Of a stretch of DNA of 64,000 nucleotides, positions 33,753-45,250 are shown piece by piece; position 1 is the first letter of the stretch; the number at the start of each line of letters is the position of its first letter. A program made the translations under genes and the position numbers. Location of the stretch: the NCBI GenBank assembly GCA_907163375.1, contig CAJQUW010003080.1, positions 186,001 to 250,000 on the forward strand, read 5' to 3'. Source of the DNA: Prostheceraeus crozeri (Eukaryota; Platyhelminthes; Polycladida; Euryleptidae). The notes beneath the pieces were generated by a model that was not told the DNA's origin, did no database searches, and saw only the letters and a program-made list of their open reading frames with translations.

Positions 33753-34012
33753 CCTGCGTGAAACGCTTCGATCTCGGATGCGGCATTAAGTGATTGCAGA
33801 ATGCATTCCGCCTTCCACGTGCCTGGAGGGAGAAGTGGTTTCCTGACTACCTCGCGCTCTCAATAGATGTTCCGGTGGCCTTGTGGCTAGAGGGTATGCT
33901 TGCACGTCCTCTAGCTACAACGTCGCTGGTTCGAACCTACCCACGACTGATGAGTCCCAACAGGCCGAAATATGTGTCGTGGTGGTTACATCTCCTGAGA
34001 TTTGATAAAGAT
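33753..34012 (+). mobile_element. tRNA-derived SINE with hammerhead-like 3' part, copy 2
   Basis: Same order as the copy at 985-1233: body from CCTGCGTGAAACGC, A-box-like TGGCCTTGTGGCTAGAGG (about 33876-33893), B-box-like GGTTCGAACC (33928-33937), hammerhead core (33947-33970) and a tail with TGAGATTTGA. It lies in the sense of PRKD and ends about 75 bp before the exon D acceptor. The target duplication is not visible. Confidence 0.72.
33940..33982 (+). ncRNA. Hammerhead ribozyme-like motif in SINE copy 2 (sense to PRKD)
   Basis: Perfect core CTGATGA (33947-33953) and GAAA (33967-33970). Stem II region GTCCCAACAGGCC. Stem I CCACGA (33941-33946) with TCGTGG (33977-33982), six pairs. With this stem I the cleavage base would be G33976, which is unfavourable. 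Using GTC (33976-33978) costs two stem pairs. Compared with copy 1, about three bases seem lost after GAAA. The fold is likely, activity uncertain. Confidence 0.5.
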
Positions 34013-34084
34013 GAACATACTTGTACTTGCTGATCTATACAAGATCAGAAACAAGAATGTCTACCCGACTCATTTTCCTTTCAG

Positions 34085-34141
34085 AATCTCTCCCATCCCG
34101 GTGTAATCGTTTTGGAGCGAATGTTCGAAACTTCTGAAAGG
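34085..34141 (+). CDS. PRKD: Protein kinase D homologue, exon D (57 nt)
   Basis: A 19-codon, phase-0 exon (acceptor CCTTTCAG, donor AGG|GTAAGT) that reads NLSHPGVIVLERMFETSER. It matches the PKD kinase N-lobe segment between helix C and the hinge (HHPGVVNLECMFETPER in vertebrate PKDs). It bridges exons C and E exactly in frame. It was found by searching for the segment missing between those exons; it is too short to stand out as an open frame. A SINE with a hammerhead-like motif lies just upstream. Confidence 0.95.
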
Positions 34142-34774
34142 GTAAGTACTGTACTTCGTGAAATTGGTGCATTATACTGTATACATAGCGCAAACATTAA
34201 AAGAAATTCATAGTTTATACTTCATGTAAACATCAATTCACTCATGCGAGACTGCTTGCCCACATTGTCAATCGCCTAAAATCCGTCTGTTCCACAATCA
34301 TCTAAAACGTCACACAAACCTTATTAATAAATGTAGGAAACACATAATATGTGGGCACCTTTCTTTCATGTTGCCATTCCATTAAGGCTTCATTCTACGT
34401 TTACTTAACATTATATTATGCTGAGTGTGTAGAAAGAGAAACATAGTGTCCACTATTTCTTAAATTCTTTGGTTTGGCCTAACCCAGATTGGAAAACATG
34501 GCTCCGAATCACCAAACATTCTCTCACAGGCCACATTTAGAGGTTCCATGAAGTACCATCACATAAAGTTGTCGTGAATCTTATGAATGCAACCACGTCA
34601 TTGTCATTGCGTAATTCTGAAGCGTGCTGATTTGCCGCTGCGAGAAACCGCATTCACTACACAGTTGCCGATATACGAAGACCATCTTATCCGCAAGTAC
34701 AGTTGTGGCCACAGAATTAGATTGTTTATGTGCATCATTTTCCTTGAAGTGCAAGCTGATTCAAAACGATGCCA

Positions 34775-35100
34775 CGTATAGGAACTTACTAAGTGGGCAA
34801 AAAATTCCTTATACCTTGCAGAGATAGGAAAATAATCGTGCGCCGCTTGCGGATTGCTGTTAATTCCTTCAAAATGCTCCGATCACCACGATTCTTTCAT
34901 TCGAAGACTTCGGATCATTGCGCAAAAGTTTTCTCGATAATGTTGGGTCCTCCGATCATTATTAAAAAAGTTAGCAGGCGCACGAAAAAAACGTTCACAA
35001 GCTTCTCTGTAGAACTTGACATCGTCTGTATTTCTTTGATGTGTGACCCGGTTGATAGCAGTCACTGAAACTTCGTACAATTAGGCGTGTTTCATGTTGA
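34775..35100 (+). repeat. Dispersed repeat family, copy 3 (subtype 1)
   Basis: Collinear with the reverse complement of 13005-13335 throughout, from GGAACTTACTAAGTGGGCAA to TAGGCGTGTTT. Divergence between the two is moderate. No conserved reading frame. Confidence 0.75.
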
Positions 35101-35887
35101 ACCATTGTTCGATCATTGGCTGCTCATTGTTCGATTGTTGTGGTATTATGTCTGCAGATTGTGCCATTTCATTAACGTTGCATGTTCCAATGTTTCCTTT
35201 CTAGTCAGACAGTTAAAGAGACAACCTGTCTAATTCTGCGGTTGGTACAGTGATAAGCAAATGCAATCAACTGTCTCATGATCAATAATATTTTTGGAAT
35301 TTTGCATTCTTGGTCAGACATTGTTAGAGATTATTCTTAGGAGTGCAGAAACTCGGGCACAAGGATTGTGTTTAATATGAGATTGGCTGCATTACGAAGT
35401 TCTGCAAACTGAAAGGAGTTGTCAATTTTGACAGCTCAGAATTTCCCATGATGTGTGTATCATGGAGAAAATTATTTATCTGAATATTTTCATGCCAAAA
35501 TCTGTCGAGTGATGAATTTCTGTGCAGTAAACACGTCAATACAAGACAGAAAGTTGTCGATGATTTTCAAAATAGTTTAATGGGTTAAGATTTTTCATAT
35601 CTAATGGAATTCGTCAGTGCTAATGTTTGCTTAACTTAGCTGTCATGCATGTCCTCTCTCAAAGCTGAGTGAGATCAGAAAATCTTGAACTTGTTAGCAC
35701 CGCCCAAGTATCCAATGAGAAAGCAGTCGTTAGAAAGCTGAGTTGAGATGTTTATGTTGACTTATAGTTCACTTTCGAACAATGAAAATTCATGAGCTTT
35801 CATGCCGAAACAGACTAAAGGTGGCCGATGGCTCGCCACGTAGTCTTTTATCTTTGACAAAATTACTTAGTGAAAAAACACTAGCGT

Positions 35888-35964
35888 CTATCGCGAGGGC
35901 CTTCGACAACCGCCGGCGCCATAGTCATGCGCGCAAGACCGTCGTCGAAAGCGCTCGCGAGTAG
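35888..35964. repeat. GC-rich imperfect palindrome
   Basis: CTATCGCGAGGGCCTTCGAC (from 35888) pairs imperfectly with GTCGAAAGCGCTCGCGAGTAG (about 35944-35964). The roughly 30-base spacer (CCGCCGGCGCCATAG...) is also GC-rich. It stands out from its A+T-rich surroundings. Confidence 0.55.
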
Positions 35965-37812
35965 TTAAGTTTTTTTTATGACAGCCTAACTTTCATTGGC
36001 TCCTGTGAGTATCCAATCATAGCGGTGAATTCTCCAACATGACCATGTAGTGTCCACGGGGGCTACTTAATTTACGTAATTTAACGGTGACCAATGCGCC
36101 ATCATGTCGCAATCTACCTTGAATTGTTAATTTCAAAGCTGTTTCATCATAGATTTCACACCGGTGGATTACGGAGGCCCAAACAGTCGGTAGGGAAACG
36201 GAAAACCGTCACACTCGCTGTCATACATTTGACTGTGATCACTAGACAAATCGTTCTTGGTGACGCAATGGTCTAACATCGTCAGAGATAGCATACGTTG
36301 CTCAATCGTTACATGACAGAAGATGCTAAAAGCGGCATTCTTCATGCAAATTGTTACACAAAACTTGTTAGGCATGTATTGAAACGAAACTCAAGACAAC
36401 TCATCCATGCGCACCTCATGGTCAGGGACTAACTAAGTTCTAGCAACTGCTAGAGGTTTGTCAGTCACTAGCAACTTACTATCTAGCAGTGTTTCTGTGC
36501 GATCGCCATTTTTCCTCTATCTGATTCATCTGCAGCATTTTATTTAACTCGATTAATGCAATCTTACGAATCAATGACAGAAATATTGCGTTCTATCGCA
36601 ATCACTAAATCTGTGGTTGATTGATGGCGATATCTCAAATCTACTGGATTTAATTTGCATTCAGTTGATGTTTTTCATTTTCTTTTGGAGCGATGGAATG
36701 TCGCCTTTCGGCGTGAGAAAATGCTGAACACCACAGGATGCAGACTGACATTTTGTAGACATTTCACATGATGCATGACATGAATGTTTAGCAAAAGAGA
36801 AATTGGTCTGTCCCACGTTGTTTCTACTATTTGGAGCCCTTGTGATGGCTATTTTAATTGTCATTTAGAAAATTAAGTTCTTCAATTTGTCAATTTTTCA
36901 GTATCTATCATTTTCACATGCTTCATGAAACTACAATTTGCTTGAAATGACGGTGACTCACACGCAAAATCAATGAGAATATTTTGAGACGACAAAAAAT
37001 TATTGTGTCTACCAACGAGAAACGACGTCATTCTAAGGGCCGTATCCTGAAGTCTCGGTTAGGTAACCCTCCGCTAAGTGCTTAACCCTCAGTTTGTTAA
37101 CCGAGGATATTTATCTGGTATTCACACAAGAAATTTAACTCTCGGTTTGCTAGCTGAAGTTAAGTCGAATGCAGCAGTTCTTAACTGGCAGTCAAACTGG
37201 AATTCCCTCAGTAATTAGGTCAAGGTTCGGCTGTCAAGGAAACAGTTGACGAATAATCACTGTCGCTGTCCGGATAGTCGATGCGCATTGTGAACATTTT
37301 GCTCAGGCATTTAACCTGACGTGTGTTTCGATGCTGATCATCAAGTTAATACCGAATCGCTACGTTGACAATTCACATAGAAGTGCTTTTTAAGTCTACA
37401 CTTAGAATGTGTATTAGATGATAAGTGTGCGAAAACGTGTTTCTGATAGAGATGCTCGATTTTCTATGCACATTCACATGAGAGTATTTGCAAAAATGAT
37501 TCGCTTATTGATAGAAAAAAATGAAAATCTTGTGTCCTAACTTATACAAATCTTTATCAATTTGAACCCTACAGGTACCTAGGAAAGTTATCTACACGAC
37601 AGGAGTGTACAAGCGCGTTTTTGACCTAGCGGCTTGAACTGCCGTTTTCACAAGACGGTAGTTGCAGAAAGTAACCACTTATTCATGGTAAAACTCGCAG
37701 ATCTGGGGCTTAACTTGTAGAAATCTGCATCCGTTTGCATCTGCAGGTAGCTACAAGTAGGCTATTGTTGAGCTAGTGAGAAATCTAACCGCTTGGAAAG
37801 GACATACGCTTA

Positions 37813-39324
37813 GCACAATTGAAAACGCACCACCTGTCAAATCCGTCAAATTGATCGCTATACACGATTGATAAAGAATGGAGGACGCATTCTAACCGAC
37901 ATAGATATCTGTGCTACGGCCCGACGGCGGTCAGGGGTCTAATGACATGATTGACAGCTAATGTAAATGAATAGGACAAACTTTTAGTGATTAAGAAAAG
38001 AAATTATTAAACATAACATCTATACTTCTACAAGTTAATAGCGGGTATAACCTCCGCGAGCAGTCAATAAGGCACTGATTCGTCGCGGCATTCTGAGGAC
38101 GAGCCGTCTCAGAAAATTTTGAGGAATTTGTTGCCAAACTTCAACCACTGTCTCTTGTAATTCACGCAGTGTTTGCGGAGGCGGGTCCCGCTGCTGAACT
38201 TGGCGCTTCAGATAATCCCACACGTGCTCGATCGGGTTCATGTCTGGCGACATTGATGGCCAGCGAAGAGTCCGTATCCCTAAGTTTTCCTTCAGCTGCG
38301 TCACATTGTATGCACAATGCGAAGGTGCGTTATCATCTTGCAGGATCCAGTTGGCCACGTCTCCGAATGTTCGAGTCGCAAATGGCAGAAGATGCGTTTG
38401 CAGCAGTTCAGCATAACGCTCACCAGTCACGTTCGTGTTGAGCACTACCAGCTCGGTCTTGCCCGTCAGGGTGATGCCTGCCCACACGTGAACGGATGGC
38501 CCCTGTTGCTGATGAGTAGGCTGGACGTGTTGCTGCAGCATCTCTTGGCGTGGCACACGCCAAACACGAATGCGGCCATCATTGCGGAACAGACGAAACC
38601 GACTTTCGTCAGTGAAGATGATACGTCTCCATTGTGGTAGTCTCCAGTGAACTCGTTGCATCGCCCACCGCTCTCTTCGTGCCACATGCGCAGGTGTTAT
38701 TCTGGGGCATTTGCGCATCTTCCTTGAGCGAAGTCCTTGCTCTCGAAGCCGATTTCTTATGGTGCCCGAGCTCAGGATGTTGCCTCTGCGACTTCTTTCG
38801 CCCCACATCAGTCGTAGCAGAGTTGCGGGGAGTGTGGGATTGCCTCGCACCATTCTGAGCAATCGCCGGTCAGCTCTGGCAGTTGTGTGACGAACTGCAC
38901 CACGGTTCCATTTGCTCTCGCTTTCTTGAGAAGTCGGGCAATCGTCGTATGCGAACGACCGAAATGTCGTCCGACTGCCCGAAGGGACATTCCAGCGTCA
39001 AGCATGCAAATAGCACGCCATCTTTCGGCATCAGACATTTGACGCACCATCTTAAGATTTTTCACAAAACCGTCATTTCCCATAATAAGTCGTTAATTTT
39101 ATACTTCATGATCGAAGTTCAATTTGAGCACATGCTTGCTAAGTAATTTGGTAATAATAATGCTTGCTTCAGTAATTCAGTCTGAACAATTACGCAATCC
39201 CACCACCAGACCGCCGTCGTGCAGATATCTATGTCAATTAGCGTGCGTCCTTCATTCCATATTTAATCGAAGGGATTTACTTCGAATTAGCTGGATTTGA
39301 CAGGTGGTGCGTTTTCAATTGTGC
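37813..39324 (-). mobile_element. Tc1-like transposon, 1.5 kb
   Basis: TA duplications (37811-37812 and 39325-39326) flank perfect 32-bp ends starting GCACAATTGAAAACGCACCA. A second inverted block sits about 60 bp further in (GACATAGATATCTG ... CGACGGCGGTC at 37901-37932 and 39209-39234). Such paired outer and inner repeats are typical of some Tc1/IS630 families. The transposase inside is frameshifted. Confidence 0.88.
38035..39083 (-). pseudogene. Tc1-type (DD34E) transposase, frameshifted
   Basis: The N-terminal helix-turn-helix (RWRAICMLDAGMSLRAVGRH, TTIARLLKKARANGTV) is in one frame from 39083. From about 38900 the protein continues in another frame (RADRRLLRMVRGNP onward). A small deletion around the GRPR-type linker is likely. 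The catalytic part is complete: IIFTDESRF, LQDDNAPSH and SPDMNPIEHVWD, with 34 residues between the second Asp and the Glu, ending RGGYTRY. All three acidic residues are intact. It lies correctly between the terminal repeats. Confidence 0.9.
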
Positions 39325-42083
39325 TAAGTCTATAATGTTGCTTATTTATTTATCGCGGAAAACATTGCCGACAAATTCTACTATAATTCTATTATTATCA
39401 TTAATTCTAATCGTTCATTCTATTAATTTCATTGAATCTCGAGGTCGTCTTAACAAAATAATGCACACATGCACGTACATCGCACAAGTTTATTTAAACA
39501 ACGTTAATGCGTAGTTTTGGATGTATACATGTACATGAGGAACGACATGTTAGACACTCACCTTATTGCATTTTCATATAAAATTTGATAAGAACTAGTC
39601 ATTGCAATTTTCTTAAACTTCTTATTCCATGTCGCAACTCAACGAATAAGAATATTGAGTAGAAACTCTCTATTGCAGCACCAAGGATACTATTAGAAGT
39701 GGTTGCCTTATGTAGGCTGTTATTAGCGGACAAACAACTCTTTGGAACACATTTCACTTTTTGCTTCCACTTATTGTCCGTGAAGAGATTTTATGGATGT
39801 CAATTCGTGAACATGTGTAATCAAATTCATCTCATGTATTTCTCGGACAGTATTGTCCACCCAAAACGACGGAATTGAAATGGAATTCATGAAGCCGCAT
39901 CATTGTTTCATTCGGTTGAGAACCTGCTCTTGGAAATCATAAAAGTTCAATGTTGCTTCTACAGTGTTCCGTTTTTGAGAAGTACAAATGTCGAGGGAAG
40001 CGTTAATTCGTTAAGGAGGGAGGAAAGTGTTCGCTTCATTCTAACTTATCGATGAAGAAATGAACTTTTTAAGTCCATCAATGAGCTCTCCAATAGACAC
40101 TTGCAACTTCTCAAACCTGCAGAGTTCTAACACTGTGCAGAACATCTCTGAGGCTGAGAGTGATTGCCATCAATGATCCTACTTCGTCTGATTTGAGAAA
40201 AGAAAGAAGCATGTTCATAAAGAAGAAAACAAGAGTGAGAAGTACTGACGTCAAAATGCCCAGGAAACCGGTCTGTCTTCAAGGGCCTAGAAATCAATAA
40301 TGTTCAGCTATTAACGCTATCATTGTGCGATATGTTCTTTCTGAATGAAGATACATTTCCTTCTAGCCGATATATATTAGTTGTGTGTAGGTAACAGGTG
40401 ATTCTAATGTGTGATTGAGTCATCTTATCTGTAAAGTAGATCCAAATGCTCGTATCCATAAACAGATAGTAAACTGTTAATTTCTGTATATCCACTGCAA
40501 TTCAGATAAATATATAGGTAGAGAAAATAGAGATTCGGCAGACAGAATTGAATCCATCGTGTTGAACTTACATTTCTATCTCACCTCTCCTGAGATTTGC
40601 AACTAGCAAGTTAATGAAATTTCGACTGGTATTCATTAAATACAACTTTTATCTCACTGCTAACATTGTCGTCCAAGTTAGTGCGCCTGCCTCTATATTA
40701 TGGAAATTTTGAAATAGTGAACTGTTTCTTCAAGCCTTCTATGCCTTATGATGGTCCCCGAATGCCGACTGACATCATTACAACCTACGTTATTGACTCA
40801 AGCCATAAGGATGGAAACTGATATTGTGGGAGTCCTTGACATCTATATCAATTGGACTGAAACTGACGGTCGCATTCCGTAATGATCGCATTAAAAAGCT
40901 CTCATGGAAATCTGAAAAACGAGTTTTGAAAACTCACTGAAAACGAGAGATTGTAGATGCACTGTACATGAAGAGCAGAATGTCACTCTGGCAAACTCTT
41001 CGTCATGCGGTTCAAAGTATAGTTATGTAAGAAATAATTCATTCTGATATTAGGGGCGTCGCAATGCATTCATCTTGTGTTTGGAGGTACTCCGTAATTT
41101 CTAGCGTGAGCTCAAAATCAATTAGTCTGCTGCTCCAAGAAATTCATGATCTAGTCATTCTCCTTCAATTCTTTCTTTTACGTCAGACCGATAAATAGTT
41201 TTGAAGTTTTACTTCATCGAATGACGATTAATTGAATACGAAGCATGGATGGAATCGCAGAAATGTGAAAGTTTGTCTCGACATTATTAAGTGATTCCAG
41301 CACTTTATATGGACACAATCAATAACAAAATCGGAAGCTGGTCCCAGGTTTTTCTTCCTAGTTCATCATTTTCTGACATTTGATATTGATATTTCTGACA
41401 TTTGATATTTGACAACAGCATATCGCTAGGAAACTGCCCCTTACAGATGAAATTTAATTTCATTTTAACTGAATTCGTCAACCTACGCTTAGCGTGTTAG
41501 TTAGATTGCTTTCTCGAGAGACATTTGGAATTAAATCCAAAAGTATTTCCACAAAAAGGTTTCAGCGTCGAAATAAGGGAACTAATAAGTTCATAGACTT
41601 AGCCTCTCAAAATGAAGTTAAATTAACTGTCGGCATGTTCCAGTGAAATCGTTCATGTATTCACATTTTTTTCAAGTCTATTCTTGGAAGCTTCTTTGGA
41701 TAGAAATAAGGTGTCCGGGAAAGAGGCCTTCATACAATTCTGTCGTTTATCGATCTGACTGCCCTCCTGGTCGACAGCAGCACTTTCAGTGATGCAAGTA
41801 TGGGTGTATTAACACGTATGCTCATTTTAGTCAATGTGGATCTGCTTGTTTCTCCTAAAGCGCAAAATCATTCTGATGAAATAGCGTACAAGATGTTGCC
41901 TTACGTCACGAGTCTCAAGCTATTACATGCTTCAGAAAATTGACGTAGATCGCTGAAATTACCAACATTAAGCAGCAGCTACCATCTGCTCATTGTGGTG
42001 TCACTGACTTCACCCTATCTTACCCAGGCTATTGTGAGCCTTGAAACCCCGGGGTCGGCATCTGAATCACCCTCTCTGATTTT

Positions 42084-42175
42084 GATGTTCCCATCATTCA
42101 ATCGTTCCCTTGATTGTTGTACAACACAATTGGCGCATACTCGTTCCAATCTTGGAATCAATTTATGTGAACTTG
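42084..42175 (+). repeat. Short dispersed repeat, copy 2
   Basis: Resembles the minus strand of 1250-1340: CTGATTTTGATGTTCCCATC, TTGTACAACACAATTGGCGC and CTCGTTCCAATCTTGGAATC. Translated in parallel, both give a CTT-RLA-RSN-GI pattern. Coding origin is possible but unproven. Confidence 0.45.
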
Positions 42176-43374
42176 ATCATCTTGTTGCTGTAAATGGCAA
42201 TTCAAAATTTGAATTCTTTTTTCTAAAAAGTTATATTTTGAACATCAGTTGGGAGTTGATTGCCGATGACTTTGATAAACGATGCATTATGATCAATAAT
42301 CGCATGAAATAGCTTAAAGACGATCTCGGGAATGTACTTGATTGCATTGGGATAATTTGGAGGCACTGAATGCAAATTAGAGATTTTTGAAAATACATAT
42401 TTTCTGCTACTATCTTAGTTATTCGTCGTGAAGGCTGCAGAAGCTGCTTCCAAATCAATGAATGCCTTAATGTCGTGGGAGGCATGATTATCTGTCCATT
42501 TCGTGACTTGGGATCCACTATTTCTAGCAGGAGACTGACAGTATTACTTATAACGCTATTGTGAGTAGTGTCTCAAGTACATTTATATCATTCATACACT
42601 AATTACATATATGCATTCGTAGATGAATGAAAATGTTGATTGACTTCGTCTGTGCTTTATCAATGGTTTACAAGTGCTTTGAATTGATTCAGATGCTCAA
42701 TTTTTCAATAAATTGATAAAATTCTCAATTTTCAAAGGTCGAATGTTTGATGTTTCCATGCTCCAAATTTGATAAAAATGAGACTATTTATCATTAATGC
42801 CTAGAAAGTGAAATTCACAAAATATAGTAGCAGCTATTATATTTTTGGAGTATACAGTATATAAAATAGTGTTAAACAGAGAGAAGCGTATGATAATGTC
42901 ATGACAAAGCGCACTCAGCTTGAATTATGAACTCAAAAAGAGACGGTTGTAAATTTAGTTTTACCATGGTAATCATTTTCATTATTTCTTTTCTCTTCTT
43001 CAAATTTCATGTTTTAACTGTTTATTTGCATTCGTTTATCAGTATTATGTCCACTGATTTCTTTTGGATGTTGTCTAGTATATATGTCTATGATCTATGT
43101 CACGATTGTATGTGTTAACGATGTTCAAACTTTGTTGGAATTCTGTGTCTCATTCATTCCGGTGTATGATTGTGAATAGAACAGGCGAAAATATTCGGTC
43201 ATGAGTACCTCTCGTGCTGTTTCATCTATAAGATCTCGACGGGGTATTGCTGATCCAACTATTTTTAACTTTGACCCAATATTGCTGTTACCATTGCTAG
43301 TAATAACTTTGTTATTGTCATTGGTAATTAATTATTTGAACATCGGTAATTGAATTGTGAGCATTATTTTCCAG

Positions 43375-43663
43375 ATTTACGTTGTAATGGAGAAAATGAA
43401 GGGTGACATGCTGGAGATGATTCTCAATTCACCAAAGAGCCGTTTGTCGGAGCGAGTGACAAAATATCTTGTGACACAAATTTTAGTCGCTCTCAAATAC
43501 TTACATTCCAAGAACGTCGTCCATTGTGATTTGAAGCCTGAAAACGTGCTATTGTCGGCGAATACTCCTTTCCCACAAATCAAGTTATGCGACTTCGGCT
43601 TTGCAAGACTGATTGGTGAAAAATCATTCCGACGATCAATCGTTGGCACTCCAGCTTATTTAG
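43375..43663 (+). CDS. PRKD: Protein kinase D homologue, exon E (catalytic core)
   Basis: This exon of 289 nt enters in phase 0 and leaves with one base over (TTA G|GTGAGA; acceptor TTTTCCAG). It covers the hinge and C-lobe core: [17 protein letters not shown] (1-17), HCDLKPEN with the catalytic Asp52 (50-57), DFGFAR with the metal-binding Asp73 (73-78), and the activation loop [15 protein letters not shown] (81-95). Ser84 and Ser88 match the two activation-loop serines phosphorylated in PKDs. HCD instead of HRD is normal for the family. This is the strongest evidence that the gene is a PKD rather than another CAMK-group kinase. Confidence 0.97.
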
Positions 43664-43773
43664 GTGAGAAAAGATGTCTACATTGCTGAAGGATATTTTT
43701 GTAAAATTAGCTATCATTGATAATCTGATAGTTGAACGGGTATTGGAAAATTTCAGCTCGTTGGATGTCTGGG

Positions 43774-43949
43774 TGTCCGTGGCACAGTGGTTCAGTGCGT
43801 GGCCCAGTCATCTCCTGCTCGAGAGGTCGAGCCCTGAAAGTGTCATCGGAAGTCGGCAGGAAGGGTATCGGGAATAAAACGCTCCAGAAAAGTCTGACTA
43901 AGTCAGCACCGTCCAAGCCTCCAGTATGAAGGAGCAGCGACGTCAAAGT
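43774..43949 (+). mobile_element. tRNA-derived SINE (family B), copy 2
   Basis: The most diverged of three copies: GTGGCACAGTGGTTCAGTGC, GAGGTCGAGCCCTGAAAGTG, GGCAGGAAGGGTATCGGGAA and CACCGTCCAAGCC align with 14028-14213, ending GCAGCGACGTCAAAG. It has lost part of the centre. Confidence 0.78.
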
Positions 43950-44753
43950 TTCATTTCATTTTTATCAATTTGCAGCAATTGTTCGTATTAGTTGCCAGTG
44001 AAAGACAGCTGATTTGGAATCAATTTTTACAAAAAATGACAATAAGCAAACGTAATCGGCATTTTAACGTGTTGGGCAACATTCAAGCATCCGTCTGCGT
44101 GAATAAATTATGTTTTTCTTCTAATATCGCCCGGACCTGGGCTGAGTCTTAGCGAGCTTGAGAAGACAAAACCAGTCCTTAATTAGAGCAGATCTTTCCA
44201 TTCATGTGTTGATGCCTGACATTACTCGGCATTTAAAACCAATGTGTCACTCGAAAATGCATTGACAGATAATATTTTTGGTGCAATTCATGTTACGGAA
44301 TAATCAGTGGTTTCTGCAAAATATCACGTTTAATAAAACCTCAATTTATCAGTCTTCTGTGGTTACTAAACACAGCTGGCAACAAGTGAGCTTTAGTCAT
44401 GCGTATCAAGCTAAACATGCGATCAAGAGCATTCTGATTGTTAAAGGACTATTAAAATCAAACAATTTTTATGAGAAGTTGACGATTGAAAGCATGCTAA
44501 TATTTTGCGCAATTACCGTATTTCCTCCAGTAAGCGCCGTAGCGTTGTTTTACAATCGCCTACTTTGTACGGCGTTTATTAGAGGGCGGTGTTTATTAAA
44601 ATGTACGATTTTACAAATTGAATAGAAATTATAATTACAGGTACATATTGTTTACGAAAAATAATCAATATGAACTGAAAACTCATCTAGCAGGTTTCCT
44701 GCTGCATTGCCGATTTGTTCATTGTTGATTGTGGCGTACGGGAGGTAGTTAGG

Positions 44754-45159
44754 CATGATTCGAAACAGAAAAGATCACTCTCTTCTTGAGTAAACCACGA
44801 TATATTGTAATAAGATAAATAGCTAAAACTTTGTACAGTGGCATACGTTTCGCGACCCAGTCGCTGCCTCAGTGCCAAATAAAACTAAGACGGAAGGTGA
44901 CAGAACACTGTGAGTGGACTTAAATAAGTACGGATCGATTGCTTAGACGCGAGTATTCATCAGCCAACCAGCTCGTGCTTCCTATTCAGACCCGGTGACT
45001 TATTGTTGATGTGCCTCGCTTCAGCAATACGGCTTTCAATAGGCGAACTTAGTTTGTCTAAAATACAATACCTGAAATCGTTAATGGACATGTTACGATT
45101 GTGGGCGGTCTTGGCATGCTCAGTAAGAGCGCTGGTATTATTAAGACTCCTTAAACTAC
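44754..45159 (-). repeat. Left inverted arm of the Penelope-like element
   Basis: 406 bp, the inverted copy of 45251-45656. It contains most of the GIY-YIG coding sequence and the hammerhead-like motif on the minus strand. Confidence 0.9.
44839..44877 (-). ncRNA. Hammerhead-like motif in left arm (antisense to PRKD)
   Basis: Inverted copy of 45533-45571 with identical sequence: TGGCA, CTGAGGC, GCGAC-TGG-GTCGC, GAAA, GTA, TGCCA on the minus strand. It lies about 80-120 bp downstream of the end of the GIY-YIG frame, in the element's own sense, where Penelope hammerheads are found. Confidence 0.6.
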
Positions 45160-45250
45160 TGGCGTGCTCCTTAAGGCGAGTGACAAAAGGACGGCTAGTT
45201 TGTCCAATGTACGATTGGTTACAAAGACTACATGTAAATTGATATACCAC
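44960..45250 (-). CDS. GIY-YIG endonuclease domain of a Penelope-like element
   Basis: A 96-codon frame. VYQFTCSLCNQSYIGQTSRP (residues 2-21) holds the GIY-like YQF and the YIG pair of this nuclease fold, with two Cys between them as in Penelope proteins. RLKEH (25-29) carries the conserved Arg, and IESRIAEARHINNKSPGLN (about 72-90) the catalytic Glu region. In complete elements this domain follows a reverse transcriptase and nicks the target DNA. Here the RT is missing and the ATG is only the first Met in the remaining frame. The downstream part is duplicated in the inverted arm. Confidence 0.85.
   Translation of the reverse strand: MVYQFTCSLCNQSYIGQTSRPFVTRLKEHASSLRSLNNTSALTEHAKTAHNRNMSINDFRYCILDKLSSPIESRIAEARHINNKSPGLNRKHELVG

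Larger units (their letters stand above)
13701..34084 (+). other. PRKD intron 3
   Basis: At 20.4 kb this is the largest intron in the window. Besides the listed elements, these stretches hold nothing I can name: 14214-15328, 15662-16627, 17642-17927, 18074-19468, 20606-23351 (A+T-rich with a few chance frames), 24804-26118, 26761-28444, 28519-30465 and 31609-33752. A short GCGCGTACCCAGGATTTTCG block at 19008-19027 followed by a G-run resembles a transposon end, but no partner end is visible. Confidence 0.8.
34142..43374 (+). other. PRKD intron 4
   Basis: A 9.2-kb intron. It holds a dispersed-repeat copy (34775-35100), a GC-rich imperfect palindrome (35888-35964), a Tc1-like element (37813-39324) and a short repeat (42084-42175). 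In 34142-34774, 35101-35887, 35965-37812, 39325-42083 and 42176-43374 I see only A+T-rich sequence. The GGGCCGTATCCTGAAGTCTC block at 37038-37057 looks like a transposon end without a partner. Confidence 0.8.

Noticed and set aside
34883-35080. A 65-codon minus-strand frame in the dispersed repeat
   Set aside because: It is not conserved in the other three copies of the same repeat family.
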